A stretch of 64,000 nucleotides of DNA from Sporolactobacillus shoreae (GCF_004684935.1 NZ_SRJD01000010.1:59846-123845), one strand, 5' to 3'. Numbered from the stretch's first letter, positions 44,301 to 54,156 are shown. Notes: generated by a model not told the origin, from the letters alone. Made by a program: numbers and translations.

Positions 44301-44594
44301 ATGAAGAGTATTTTTTCTTTCAAAGTCTATGCGGTGGCCTTTCATGTCAAACAAATGATACGGTTTTATCGGTATTGCGAAAAAATGCAGCAGACGGTCT
44401 ATGTTTACGGAAAAAGTAAAGTGGAGCAGATCCACCAGCTTCCGGAACTTCTGTCCGTACTGATTGCCAATCTGTCCCGCGATGAAGAATGCTTGGTCGT
44501 GGTTGAAGGCGACAAAGCGGGGCAACTGAAAAATGTGCTTGCGACGCTCAGAAAACGTATGGTCCTGGAAAATAAAGCTGTGTGTTTCGCTTAA
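44301..44594 (+). CDS. HPr-like small protein with atypical active site
   Basis: 97 residues that align along their length with HPr/Crh. FKVYAVAFHVKQ stands where HPr has the GIHARP loop, with His at residue 15. The strand TVYVYG, helix ELLSVLIANL, strand ECLVVVEGDKA and helix LKNVLATLRK follow the HPr order. The usual Arg17 and Pro18 are Lys and Gln, and the regulatory Ser46 region reads LPELLS. Role unknown. GAGGAGG precedes the ATG. The similarity is my alignment by eye. Confidence 0.6.
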   Translation: MKSIFSFKVYAVAFHVKQMIRFYRYCEKMQQTVYVYGKSKVEQIHQLPELLSVLIANLSRDEECLVVVEGDKAGQLKNVLATLRKRMVLENKAVCFA

Positions 44595-44645
44595 ATAAAG
44601 AAGATCAAGGGGAAAAAGCACCCCGATCCTTGAATTCAATAGGAC

Positions 44646-44683
44646 AAAAACAGCTGTTCTCTTTGGTGAGCAGCTGTTTTTGT
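44646..44683. terminator. Bidirectional terminator
   Basis: AAAAACAGCTG (44646-44656) pairs with CAGCTGTTTTT (44671-44681), with T-rich continuation on both strands; lies between convergent genes. Confidence 0.88.
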
Positions 44684-44807
44684 TTTTCTATTCAGATCTA
44701 TTTCGCATTTTTGATCGTTTTGCAATACCTGTTCTATTATTGGAGTGATCATACGTGTAAGGATGAAACCATTAGAAATCTGAATAAGTCTATTGATTCA
44801 GCAGAGT

Positions 44808-45443
44808 CTACGCATGAATGACCACTTTTGTATTAAAGGGAATATGTTCATAGATCCACTTGGCATCCGGAATCGTGAGGTGGATGCATCCGTGGGAATC
44901 TGTTTCACTCCCGAGTTTCTCTGCGTCAGCCTTGAGCACATGCCTGTTTTTATCCATCGGAACGCTGTGAAACAGGAATTCCCCATGATTTTTCCAGGAC
45001 ACCCAGTATTCCGCTCCTTCCTTATACTGCGGTGCGTAGAACCATGTACCGCGCTCAGCCTGGATATGATAGGTACCGAGCGGTGTGGTCGTATCGGGAC
45101 CGTTGTCAAGGCCGGTCGAAGCCAGCATTGTATAAATTGTCCGTTTCCCGTCCTTGACGTAAACCCTTTGTTGCCCGACGGAGACGTCAAGCCAGATCGC
45201 TTCACCGCTTTTCAGCACTGGATAAGCACCGCCTGACGGCTTGTTCCAATTGACTGGTGTGGGTCTTGACTGGGAAATCTCTTTCGCCTTTTCTTCAGCG
45301 ACAGGCGCATTCTTTTGATGCATCGCCTCTTCTTGCGGATGAGAAGGATTGCCGCTGGAGAAACCGGGAGGTGTGCAAGCTGCAAGTGCCGCTGCTATGA
45401 GGACAAAAAGAAACGCGCAGCCCCCCTTTTTTAGAAAATTCAT
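44808..45443 (-). CDS. L,D-transpeptidase (YkuD domain) lipoprotein
   Basis: 211 residues. Lipobox LAAC (Cys23), a polar linker, then the YkuD domain (about 85-210) with the catalytic FHSVP histidine and SHGCIHL cysteine near residue 186. Such enzymes make 3-3 cross-links or modify peptidoglycan at the cell surface. The frame extends to 45503, but AAAGGAT before ATG 45443 and the signal sequence fix the start. Confidence 0.92.
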   Translation of the reverse strand: MNFLKKGGCAFLFVLIAAALAACTPPGFSSGNPSHPQEEAMHQKNAPVAEEKAKEISQSRPTPVNWNKPSGGAYPVLKSGEAIWLDVSVGQQRVYVKDGKRTIYTMLASTGLDNGPDTTTPLGTYHIQAERGTWFYAPQYKEGAEYWVSWKNHGEFLFHSVPMDKNRHVLKADAEKLGSETDSHGCIHLTIPDAKWIYEHIPFNTKVVIHA

Positions 45444-45521
45444 GAATTTTATCCTTTCTGACAAACTCTGTGCATGGCATAGTGTTCGCTGCTTTTTTTT
45501 CAAACCGTCCTTCCCGGATCA

Positions 45522-46349
45522 TCAAAGATTCTCGAAGGCTTTGTCATTTCGTCGAATCATCCGTTCATAATAAGCGCCAAATAAACGGCTTTCCTTATCC
45601 GAAAGAGATATGCTGACTATTTTTCCGGTTGACTGAAGCGCTCGAATCACAGCTGAAGCAGCCCCCGCTACCGTCAGTTCTGAACCGCTGATTTCCTCAA
45701 GCGACGCCATGACCGTAGGATCAACGTCGGGGTAGCTGAATCGTGCAGCCTCTCCCTGAAGTCCCTCCCGATAAAAGGAGCGGATCAGGTCGCCGCGCTG
45801 AGTACCACTTCCACTGACGCACAGATAAATCTGGACAGCTACCCCGTTTCTGACCCGCCGCTGAGAGATGCCTGCAAATTTGCGGCCACCCGTACTCAGG
45901 TCATAACGCCCAGGACAATAGGATCGGGTGATTTCACCCGTTTCAAACCTAATCTGAAAAGGATCAAGCACATTTTTTATAAAATCAGCCATCGCCTGAA
46001 AAGGTTCGTCAATCGACAGCTGGCGCTCTTTCTCGGAAAAAATCAGCGAGAGATTCAGCACACCCTCATCAAGTACGACAGCAAGTCCACCGGAGTTCCT
46101 CACGATATAGTTAAAACCTGCCTGGTCCAGAACATCAAGCGCGTTTTTTAGATGAGGTAGCCGCGTGTCCTGAATACCGAGCATTACAGTTGACTGGTGA
46201 ACCCATAGCCTGGCCACGCTTGGCGACGCGCCGGACCCGACGGACTCGCACAACGTGTCATCCAGTGCAAACGACTGCCTGCCGTCAAATCCGTCGCCAA
46301 GTGTTGACTGATCGAACACACGCCAGAGCGGTTGATTAAGAAGAGACAT
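45522..46349 (-). CDS. lipL: Octanoyl-[GcvH]:protein N-octanoyltransferase
   Basis: 275 residues of the BPL/LplA/LipB fold. It moves octanoyl from GcvH to E2 subunits in the Bacillus lipoate relay. The nucleophile Cys145 is in RSYCPGRYDLS and a conserved Lys157 follows in GGRKFAGISQRR; RNSGGLAVV is also present. Length matches B. subtilis LipL (YwfL). AAAGGTG fits ATG 46349. Confidence 0.92.
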   Translation of the reverse strand: MSLLNQPLWRVFDQSTLGDGFDGRQSFALDDTLCESVGSGASPSVARLWVHQSTVMLGIQDTRLPHLKNALDVLDQAGFNYIVRNSGGLAVVLDEGVLNLSLIFSEKERQLSIDEPFQAMADFIKNVLDPFQIRFETGEITRSYCPGRYDLSTGGRKFAGISQRRVRNGVAVQIYLCVSGSGTQRGDLIRSFYREGLQGEAARFSYPDVDPTVMASLEEISGSELTVAGAASAVIRALQSTGKIVSISLSDKESRLFGAYYERMIRRNDKAFENL

Positions 46350-46558
46350 TCCGCACCGCACCTTTCATTCATTCTACTGTCATTATAGCAGGTGCCGCTT
46401 CTTTCGTAGAAATCTTAATAAGGGCATCTAGTGGCCTGGAGGCTGCTCCATCTGGATTCATTCACAATCCTCAATCGGATAAAAAGCAGATCATTTCCTC
46501 ATCGCTCGGATCAGGTATAAGATAATTTTACACTGCAGATACAGGGAGCTGATTTTTT

Positions 46559-47494
46559 ATGAAAGCCGTTGTTATAAATCAATATGGAAGTAAAGAGGAA
46601 TTGCGCGAAATGAATGTGGCTGATCCGGTTCCGGGGCCGCATCAGGTCCTTGTCAAATTAGCCGCAACGTCGATCAATCCAATAGACTGGAAGCTGCGGG
46701 AGGGTTATGCAAAACAAAAATTTGACTGGCCGTTCCCGATTATTCTCGGATGGGATGTTGCCGGGACGATCACGGAGCTTGGCGAACAGGTTGCAGGCTG
46801 GAAAAAGGGCGACCGCGTCTTCGCCCGTCCGGCGACGACACGATTCGGATCGTATGCGGAATACACGCTTGTCGATGATCATCTACTTGCCCGAATACCT
46901 GAAAATCTATCGTTTGCCGAAGCGGCGTCTGTTCCTCTTGCTGGTCTGACCGCCTGGCAGGCGCTTTTCGATCACGCGGACTTGCAGCCGAATGAGAAAG
47001 TACTGATTCACGCCGGTGCTGGCGGTGTCGGCAGTCTTGCCATTCAATTTGCCAAAAACCGGGGAGCGTATGTGATTACAACAGCAAGTGCGGAAAACAG
47101 TGACTTTCTCAAATCGTTGGGTGCCGATGAAGTGATTGACTACCATGCCACTCCTTTCGAAAAAGTCCTCACTGACCTGGATGTCGTCTTCGATACAATG
47201 GGCGGAGAGGTGCAACGGCAAAGTTTTAAAGTATTAAAAAAAGAGACCGGACGGCTTGTTTCCGTCGTCGGTGCCCCCGATCCAGAACTCGCTACAACCT
47301 ACCAAGTGTCTGCCAAGGCCATCTGGCTCAAAGAAAACGGCCGTCAACTCAAGGAAATTGCGGACCTTCTTGCCTCCGGAAAAGTGAAGGCAATCGTAGG
47401 CGCAGAATTTCCTTTTTCTGAACAGGGAATTAAGGACGCCCATGCCCTGAGTGAAACGCATCACGCGCGCGGTAAAATTGTTGTGACGTTCTGA
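46559..47494 (+). CDS. NADP-dependent medium-chain reductase (quinone oxidoreductase type)
   Basis: 311 residues, zinc-free MDR family: N-terminal GroES-like domain (INPIDWKLREGYAKQ, GWDVAGTI) and a Rossmann domain with LIHAGAGGVGSLAIQFAK. C-terminal HARGKIVVTF is typical. Probably reduces quinones or alpha,beta-unsaturated carbonyls. GGGAGC precedes the ATG. Confidence 0.9.
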   Translation: MKAVVINQYGSKEELREMNVADPVPGPHQVLVKLAATSINPIDWKLREGYAKQKFDWPFPIILGWDVAGTITELGEQVAGWKKGDRVFARPATTRFGSYAEYTLVDDHLLARIPENLSFAEAASVPLAGLTAWQALFDHADLQPNEKVLIHAGAGGVGSLAIQFAKNRGAYVITTASAENSDFLKSLGADEVIDYHATPFEKVLTDLDVVFDTMGGEVQRQSFKVLKKETGRLVSVVGAPDPELATTYQVSAKAIWLKENGRQLKEIADLLASGKVKAIVGAEFPFSEQGIKDAHALSETHHARGKIVVTF

Positions 47495-47535
47495 ATTTAA
47501 CCTAGAATAAGGATTGCCATAAATAGAATCGATTG

Positions 47536-47570
47536 ATCCGTCTTGAAAGAATGGGACGGATTTTTTTCGC
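47536..47570 (+). terminator. Terminator of the quinone oxidoreductase gene
   Basis: ATCCGTC pairs with GACGGAT, followed by T7. Confidence 0.9.
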
Positions 47571-47685
47571 TAAGAAGATACGCGATGTGACAATCCTTTG
47601 ACACCGGGCTATTTCGTTTGAAGCCCGATTTTCTGAACGATATACTGACAGTGAGGATTTGAAAAGTAGAAGAGGTGTCTGACAG

Positions 47686-48525
47686 ATGGTCACATCAATC
47701 ATCGATACGGTAAAGCTGAACAATGGCGTGGAGATGCCGCAGCTTGGCTTCGGCGTTTATCTGATCACGGATCAGGACAAGGCGCGCGCGGCGATTGACA
47801 AAGCGCTTGATTCCGGATACCGTGCGTTCGACACGGCGGAATTTTACAGAAATGAAGCGTTACTCGGTAAATTGCTGCGGGAGTCCGGATACCCAAGAAA
47901 TGATCTGTTCATCACGACCAAGATCGACAACCCGCTGCAAGGTTATGACAGTACATTGAAAGCGATCAATCAGTCGCTGAAAGACCTGCAGGTCGAGCAG
48001 ATCGACCTGCTTCTCGTCCACTGGCCGAGCAAGAAACATTTTTTTGAAACGTGGAAGGCATTTGAACGATTGTATGATGAGAAGCTGGTGCACGCGATCG
48101 GTGTAAGCAACTTTGAAATCCATCATATTGAAAAATTGGCGACAAAAGCCAATGTTAAACCGGCCGTCGACCAGATGGAAATTCATCCGTACTTCACACA
48201 GTCAGAGCTGCGTGGTTATCTGAAAAAAGAGGGTATCGCTGTTGAAGCCTGGAGCCCGCTCGGACGCGGTGCGGTGCTCAGCGATGAAACGATTGGCAAG
48301 ATCGCCGAAAAATACGGTAAATCACCGGCGCAGGTGATCATCCGCTGGCATCTTCAGAGCGGCACGATTGTCATTCCAAAATCCCAGACACCGAAGCGCA
48401 TTGCTCAGAACGCGGACGTTTACGGTTTTTCGCTGACGGACGAAGAAATGCAGGTGATTGATGCCATGGACCGCGAAGACGGGCGCAATGGTCCGGTTCC
48501 GGATGAAAGATACGAGGAAATCTAA
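47686..48525 (+). CDS. Aldo/keto reductase (YvgN-like)
   Basis: 279-residue TIM-barrel oxidoreductase with the full tetrad: Asp and Tyr in FDTAEFYRNE, Lys in TTKID, His in LLVHWP. IRWHLQSGTIVIPKS is the NADPH-binding segment. Similar in length and sequence to the YvgN glyoxal/methylglyoxal reductase group. Follows another reductase but has a terminator between them. Confidence 0.92.
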   Translation: MVTSIIDTVKLNNGVEMPQLGFGVYLITDQDKARAAIDKALDSGYRAFDTAEFYRNEALLGKLLRESGYPRNDLFITTKIDNPLQGYDSTLKAINQSLKDLQVEQIDLLLVHWPSKKHFFETWKAFERLYDEKLVHAIGVSNFEIHHIEKLATKANVKPAVDQMEIHPYFTQSELRGYLKKEGIAVEAWSPLGRGAVLSDETIGKIAEKYGKSPAQVIIRWHLQSGTIVIPKSQTPKRIAQNADVYGFSLTDEEMQVIDAMDREDGRNGPVPDERYEEI

Positions 48526-48550
48526 ACGTCATAATGACTCATTTTGCAGC

Positions 48551-48581
48551 GCAGCTGTCCTGAAACAATCAGGAGAGCTGC
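48551..48581 (+). terminator. Hairpin after the aldo/keto reductase gene
   Basis: GCAGCTGTCCTGA pairs with TCAGGAGAGCTGC with one mismatch; no T tract, so termination is uncertain. Confidence 0.5.
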
Positions 48582-48623
48582 TTACTGTATGGTGTCAAAA
48601 AAATCCCCGGATGGAGGAAAATT

Positions 48624-49313
48624 ATGAGCATTGTCGAGGAGACCAAGGGATTGATCAGAGAAAAATTTTACGGAGAGGGGAGCGGCCATGACTGGGAGCA
48701 TATCCGGCGTGTCTATCAGACGAGCCTTCAGCTGCTCGAACGGGAACGCGATCCAGGTGTGAACAAAGAGGTTGTCGAACTGGCAGCACTTCTGCACGAC
48801 ATTGACGACTGGAAATTCAACGGCGGTGATGATGCGGCCGGCCCTGAAGCGGCAGGAAGATGGCTGAAGTCCAGACACATCGGCGAGCAGATGATTGATC
48901 ATGTCTGCCGGATCATCAGCCGCCTTTCATTCAAGGGAGCCGGTGTTCCGACACCGATGCAAACTTTGGAAGGAAAGATTGTTCAAGACGCGGATCGGCT
49001 TGATGCCATCGGGGCGGTGGGTATCGCCAGAGCGTTTGCCTATGGCGGCTTCAAAAAAAGAGCAATGTTCGATCCGAATATTCTGCCCCAAATGCATCAC
49101 TCGGCGGAAGAGTATAAGCAGAAACAGTCTACAACGGTGAATCACTTTTTTGAGAAATTATTTCTGCTTAAAGATCGGATGAACACGGAAGCGGGAAAAG
49201 CGCTTGCCGAAGAACGCCAGCAATTCATGATTCTGTATCTCAATCAATTCTTTGAAGAGAGCGGAGAACAGGATTCTTGGCATGCCCAAAAGCTCAGGAT
49301 GTTCAAAAAGTGA
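48624..49313 (+). CDS. HD-domain phosphohydrolase (YpgQ-like)
   Basis: 229 residues with the metal-binding series: H in GHDWEHIRRV, HD in ALLHDIDDWKF and a distal D in QDADRLDAIGAVGIAR. Family members hydrolyse (d)NTPs or related phosphates. GGAGG precedes the ATG. Confidence 0.9.
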   Translation: MSIVEETKGLIREKFYGEGSGHDWEHIRRVYQTSLQLLERERDPGVNKEVVELAALLHDIDDWKFNGGDDAAGPEAAGRWLKSRHIGEQMIDHVCRIISRLSFKGAGVPTPMQTLEGKIVQDADRLDAIGAVGIARAFAYGGFKKRAMFDPNILPQMHHSAEEYKQKQSTTVNHFFEKLFLLKDRMNTEAGKALAEERQQFMILYLNQFFEESGEQDSWHAQKLRMFKK

Positions 49314-49667
49314 AGCATTGTACCCCAGCTTACACAGTGTAAAAATGAAAACAACAAGACAGTAGAGGTAGCTAGGTCAGTGGACATTGGTATGGGTTCA
49401 TTTTTTCGTCACAATTTAAGATCCATTTTATTTTGAAATATTGGTATAATTGGCATAAAAGGAATGTATGTTCCAGTTTAGGGCGATTTCAGAATAAAAT
49501 AAAATAACTCAGCCCTGCTAAAGTAAGCTGGGAAGAGTTATTTTAAGGAATGTACCCAGCTCCGCTAACGTAAGCAGTGAAAAGCACACCCCAACCGATA
49601 TATTTAAATATTATCAATATAATATACATTGATTTAATTGTCAAGCTGAGGGACAGGTGGAACTTAT
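49314..49667. other. 354-bp AT-rich gap with a dyad
   Basis: TTACACAGTGTAA (49330-49342) is a perfect 6-1-6 palindrome right after the HD gene. GCTAAAGTAAGC (about 49518) and GCTAACGTAAGC (about 49564) are near-copies 46 bp apart. No coding sequence is supported. Confidence 0.5.
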
Positions 49668-50615
49668 ATGGTTTATTCAATCTACTTCGATGAATCCGGT
49701 AAAATTGACCAACCGGATAAACTTTTTTCTTACTATGGTGCTTATGGCAGCGATGATACATCAATGAAAAGAATCAATCAAACGGTTAAAAATATTTTCG
49801 CAGATCTTGGCACACAGAGCGAACTGCACTTTACGGAGTATAAGCATGATCAGTATTTAAAAAAGTATCTCACTGTTCTTAACTATGTGATTAATCAGGA
49901 TGTCACTATAAATATATTGATTGTTGATAATCACGATGCTAAAAGAGTATCTGATCAGATGCAAATCAAGATAAATGAACTGAGGAGCTTATTATATGTT
50001 AAAATACCTGAACGTCTTTTTTATGGATTAACTCGGCGAATAGAGAGTGACCGGGATATTAGAATTGTTGTTGACAGAAATGATGAATACCGTAAGCTTC
50101 GGCTTTATTCAAAGGTTAAGGAACAGATGAATGCTCATTCAGCTTATAGAAACAATGGTTATACTGTGAATGACGTCCACTCTGAGGAGTCATGCAATTC
50201 AATACCTCTTCAAATCATTGATACGTTTATTGGAATCATCGCTTTTGTAATAGAAAAGAACTACTATTCAGATTCGGACAGTGCGAAGATTAAAAGTGAT
50301 TTAATTTACAGGTTCCTGATTCAGGAGGATAACTTGGTGCATTTTCAAAATCAAATAACATTATTTGAGTGGAAAGGAAATGAGGATCTGGATAAAATTC
50401 CTGTGAGTCGGTTTATTTCAGAATTTGTCCTTTTTAAAACATCTTTTGATTTAAATGAAATGGCTCGCATTAATCGAATCCGGAATTTTAAACCAGATAT
50501 TCAATTGAAAGCACTTAGAAGAGAAATGGGATACCCAAATACAAGAAGAAATATGATTCTGGGTTATTTAGATCAACTTCGTGGATTTTCCCGAAATAGC
50601 TTTTTAAATAATTAA
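49668..50615 (+). CDS. DUF3800 domain protein
   Basis: 315 residues. The N-terminus VYSIYFDESGK carries the DUF3800 Asp-Glu-Ser motif (residues 8-10). Later acidic motifs (VVDRNDEY and IIDTFIGI) fit an RNase H-like fold with carboxylates that could bind metal. Function unknown; such genes are frequent in mobile and accessory regions. AT-richer than both neighbours and without an operon partner, so probably acquired. GGGACAGGTGG precedes the ATG. Confidence 0.85.
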   Translation: MVYSIYFDESGKIDQPDKLFSYYGAYGSDDTSMKRINQTVKNIFADLGTQSELHFTEYKHDQYLKKYLTVLNYVINQDVTINILIVDNHDAKRVSDQMQIKINELRSLLYVKIPERLFYGLTRRIESDRDIRIVVDRNDEYRKLRLYSKVKEQMNAHSAYRNNGYTVNDVHSEESCNSIPLQIIDTFIGIIAFVIEKNYYSDSDSAKIKSDLIYRFLIQEDNLVHFQNQITLFEWKGNEDLDKIPVSRFISEFVLFKTSFDLNEMARINRIRNFKPDIQLKALRREMGYPNTRRNMILGYLDQLRGFSRNSFLNN

Positions 50616-50895
50616 CGTAGATTGGATAAGAGGTGCTGGCACACTTTTCTAATTATCACAGTTCATGATCTGTGCTTTCTGTCACTTCAAATTGAAAAAT
50701 TTTTTCTTAAAATAGATGCAACAAGCGATGCCATGTTTCTTGACAATGGGACGAGTCGGGTGCATAGATAGGAGTAATCGTACGCCCAAGGCAAGTATTC
50801 TAATGAATAAAAGAGAAAACAGATTCCGGCTCAGAGGCCGGGAAAATCAAAATAATTTGAGTATGGGGGAAAGAAAAACAGGGAGGGAATACATC

Positions 50896-51693
50896 ATGAT
50901 CCGGCAATTGGCAGAAAAAGACAGAGAAGCGGTGCTCGCTTTTGCGGGCGATCGTCCGGCTGAAAATCTGTTCATTATTGGCGACATTGACGCATTTGGC
51001 TTTGACAGTGACACAGTGACGGTCTGGGGGGATTTTGATGAATCAGGATCACTGACAAGTATTTTGCTGCGCTACAAGGAGAATTTCATTCCCTATGCCA
51101 GAAATATTGATCAGCTGGATGGAAAGGCATGGGGAGATGTGATCATTCAGGCAGGTCCGTTAAGGATGATTTCCGGGCTGAAAACACAGGTTGGGAAAAT
51201 TCTTCCTTATATCAGCAGAACAGAGAAAGGGAAAAAGCTTTGCTTTTATGCGAAACGTGAAGACGACCTCCCACTGAATAAGGACGCCGCGCGCGGGGAC
51301 GTCAAAATGGCTTTTCCTGAAGAAGCGGATAAAATTGTGCAGCTTAGATCGGAGATCGCAGAATTTGCGGATTCGTCCGAAGATCCCTCTGACCTTCAGA
51401 AAAATATGGAGAAGGGATTTTCAAGAACCTATTATATTGAGGAGAAGGATGAACCGGTCAGTGTCGTTTCAACAACTGCTGAAACACGCGGCGCAGCGAT
51501 GATTGTCGGTGTCTGTACTAAAAAAGGTTATGAACACCGGGGCTTTGCAACCGGCTGCCTGATAAAAATGATTGCCGCACTTAAAGCGGAGCATAAACAG
51601 CCCTGCCTTTTTTATGATAATCCGGAAGCGGGGAAAATATATAAGAAGCTGGGCTTTTCCGATATCGGGGAATGGGTCATGGTGAGCTACTGA
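50896..51693 (+). CDS. GNAT-family N-acetyltransferase
   Basis: 265 residues. The N-terminal half (NLFIIGDIDAFGFDSD) is a degenerate GNAT-like region. The C-terminal half has the acetyl-CoA segment VGVCTKKGYEHRGFATGCLIK and YKKLGFSDIGEW. Substrate unknown. GGGAGGG fits ATG 50896; the frame is open from 50716 without a ribosome site. Confidence 0.85.
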   Translation: MIRQLAEKDREAVLAFAGDRPAENLFIIGDIDAFGFDSDTVTVWGDFDESGSLTSILLRYKENFIPYARNIDQLDGKAWGDVIIQAGPLRMISGLKTQVGKILPYISRTEKGKKLCFYAKREDDLPLNKDAARGDVKMAFPEEADKIVQLRSEIAEFADSSEDPSDLQKNMEKGFSRTYYIEEKDEPVSVVSTTAETRGAAMIVGVCTKKGYEHRGFATGCLIKMIAALKAEHKQPCLFYDNPEAGKIYKKLGFSDIGEWVMVSY

Positions 51694-51783
51694 AATCAGT
51701 TTTTTGGAAACAGCAATGAAATAATATTTGACAAAAAGGAACCGCTTGCGCTAAACTTATTTTTGTTCACTGCGCAAGGGATA

Positions 51784-51817
51784 AAGCCGCCGCAACATAT
51801 GTGAGCGGCTTTTTTGC
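51784..51817 (+). terminator. Terminator of the GNAT gene
   Basis: AAGCCGC pairs with GCGGCTT around a 14-nt loop, followed by T6. Confidence 0.88.
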
Positions 51818-51901
51818 GATTTCACGGCGGCACTTTGCTTACAAGAAGTGAATGCCGCCATTCAAAGATGATTTTTGTGTTTAATTTGTAAGAAATTTAT
51901 T

Positions 51902-51950
51902 TTGATTGTGACGTTTCAGTGATGTAAAATATTTTTTGCAAACGTTTTAT
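51902..51950 (+). promoter_or_regulatory. Promoter with overlapping cre site for the PTS gene
   Basis: TTGATT (51902-51907) and TAAAAT (51925-51930) are 17 bp apart. TGCAAACGTTTTAT (51937-51950) resembles the CcpA cre consensus and covers the start region, so glucose repression is expected. No LicT-type antiterminator leader was seen. Confidence 0.75.
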
Positions 51951-51967
51951 TAGGAGGATTTGAAAAA

Positions 51968-53974
51968 ATGGGCAAAAGGGATTACACCCAGCTCGCGGAG
52001 AATATTGTCGCCAATGTTGGGGGTAAGGAAAACGTCAATTCATTAATTCATTGCGCTACAAGATTGCGTTTCAGACTGAAAGACCACAGCAAAGCCGACA
52101 AAGCGGCGCTTGAAGAGCTGCCGAAAGTGCTGACTGCGGTGAGCGCGGGCGGACAGTATCAGGTTGTCATCGGCGATGAAGTTGTTCCGGTTTATGAAGC
52201 GATCATGGATCAGTACCACTTTAGCGCAGCAGACAGCGATACGAGTTCGGGGCTGAGCGCGAATGGCAGCGATCCTGAAAGTGCCGAACCGGCGGAGAAG
52301 GAAAGCTGGTTTGAAAAGTTCGTTGCTGTGATTTCAGGTATTTTCACCCCATTTATTTCAGTCCTTGCCGGGGCGGGTGTATTGAAGGGCCTGGCCATTC
52401 TGATCTCAACGCTTCACTGGCTGCCGGCCGCATCACCGATTTATATCAGCATCAATGCATTGGCAAGCGGTTTATTTACGCTTTTGCCAATCTTTATCGC
52501 AATTACTGCGGCAGATAAATTTAACACAAACCGTTTTATTGCCGTCGCACTCGCAGCCGCGATGATTTACCCGTTAACGGATAACAAGATTCCGGACCTG
52601 ACTCATCTGGGAAGTTACCCCGTTGATTTTAAAACGTATAGTGGGGCGGTCATTCCGACAATTCTGGCGATCTGGCTGGAAAGCTACATCGAAAGATGGT
52701 TCAAAAAGCATTTGCCGGCCGTGACTCAACTGGTGTTTGTTCCATTCCTGACACTGATTGTTGCCGGACTGCTGACCTTTTTCATTATCGGGCCGCTTGG
52801 CACTGAACTTGGTACAGGTTTGGCTTATGGATATAAATTTCTGTATAACTTGAGCCCGCTGATTGCCGGGGCCATTCTGGGTGGCACTTTTCAGATCTTT
52901 GTTATTTTTGGCCTGCATTGGGGCATTCTCCCGATCTCTCAGATCAATATTCAGACCTATGGTTATGATACGCTCCTGGCTGTTATGTTCTGTGCGGTGG
53001 CTGGACAATTCGGCGCTGTTACAGGTGCGATCATCAGAGCTAAAAAGGCAAAAAACAGAGAAATTGCTATTTCCGCGGCAATCAGCGGATTTTTCGGAAT
53101 CACGGAACCGGCGATTTACGGCGTAAACTTAAAATACAAAAAGGCCTTCATTTTCGGCCTGCTCGGCGGAGCAATTGGCGGAGCAATCATTGGTGTTACA
53201 GGTGTCAAATGCTTTAATTACACGCCAATCATGAATGTGTTTGAAACGCCGTTGTTTATCGGAAGAAATTCAAGCATCGTGTGGGCGGCTATTGCGGGAC
53301 TTGCCGCTTGGCTCTGCGCTTTTCTGTTGGTTGTCGCGTTTGGATTCAACGAAAGTAACACTGAAAAGTTTTTTGCTAAAGTGACTTCCGGCAAAAAGAG
53401 CCTGACAGAGAAGAAATCCGCAGCCGTAAAAGCAAAACTGGGTGACGCAGAGGATGAAGCAGCAGCTGTTGAAGAACCTGCTGTTGATCTTTCGGGCTTA
53501 ACCTTGGCCGACACGATTCAAAGCCCACTGGAGGGAAAGGCGGTTTCGCTGAAAACGGTCAGCGATCCGGTCTTTAGTTCAGAAGCAATGGGAAAGGGTG
53601 TCGGCATCGAACCCGCGGTTGGTAAAGTTGTTTCTCCCGTTGATGGGGAAATTACTGTAGCTTTCCCGACCGGACATGCTTACGGCATTAAATCCGACAA
53701 CGGTTCAGAAATCCTGATTCACATCGGTATTAATACAGTTCAGCTTAATGGCAAATACTTCGAACCGAAAGTGGAGAAGGGCGCTAAAGTCCATAAGGGT
53801 GAACTGATTGCCACTTTTGATGTGGACAAAATCAAAGAAGCCGGCTACGATACAACTACAATGGTTCTGATCACAAATACGGGTGATTATGAAGCGGTTG
53901 TTCCATCGACCGGAAGCACCAAATCCGGTGATGAAGTCATCAAGATTTATTCAAAACCAACGGAATCAAAATAA
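51968..53974 (+). CDS. bglP: Beta-glucoside-type PTS transporter subunit EIIBCA
   Basis: 668 residues in IIB-IIC-IIA order. IIB has the phosphorylated Cys29 in HCATRLRF. IIC (about 110-470) has ten or so helices and GITEPAIYGV. An Ala/Glu linker leads to IIA with His585 in ILIHIGINTVQLNG. Imports and phosphorylates a beta-glucoside or related disaccharide. No phospho-glucosidase gene is adjacent, so the sugar remains open. AGGAGG precedes the ATG. Confidence 0.9.
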   Translation: MGKRDYTQLAENIVANVGGKENVNSLIHCATRLRFRLKDHSKADKAALEELPKVLTAVSAGGQYQVVIGDEVVPVYEAIMDQYHFSAADSDTSSGLSANGSDPESAEPAEKESWFEKFVAVISGIFTPFISVLAGAGVLKGLAILISTLHWLPAASPIYISINALASGLFTLLPIFIAITAADKFNTNRFIAVALAAAMIYPLTDNKIPDLTHLGSYPVDFKTYSGAVIPTILAIWLESYIERWFKKHLPAVTQLVFVPFLTLIVAGLLTFFIIGPLGTELGTGLAYGYKFLYNLSPLIAGAILGGTFQIFVIFGLHWGILPISQINIQTYGYDTLLAVMFCAVAGQFGAVTGAIIRAKKAKNREIAISAAISGFFGITEPAIYGVNLKYKKAFIFGLLGGAIGGAIIGVTGVKCFNYTPIMNVFETPLFIGRNSSIVWAAIAGLAAWLCAFLLVVAFGFNESNTEKFFAKVTSGKKSLTEKKSAAVKAKLGDAEDEAAAVEEPAVDLSGLTLADTIQSPLEGKAVSLKTVSDPVFSSEAMGKGVGIEPAVGKVVSPVDGEITVAFPTGHAYGIKSDNGSEILIHIGINTVQLNGKYFEPKVEKGAKVHKGELIATFDVDKIKEAGYDTTTMVLITNTGDYEAVVPSTGSTKSGDEVIKIYSKPTESK

Positions 53975-53998
53975 TCAATTTTTACTTTTATGAGTAGA

Positions 53999-54043
53999 AA
54001 AAAGGCGTTCACGACCCTCCATTGGGTGTGAACGTCTTTTTAC
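53999..54043 (+). terminator. Terminator of the PTS gene
   Basis: AAAAGGCGTTCAC pairs with GTGAACGTCTTTT (one mismatch), followed by TTTTTAC. Confidence 0.9.
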
Positions 54044-54156
54044 ACTTTAAGTATAAAAATTTAAGGGATTAAAGTGTAAGTGCAACTATGGCTTAGCCTG
54101 CGCCAGAGGCTTGGCTTCGCCAAGTTTTCTTTATCGTAAAAATTGATCAGGCTTTC

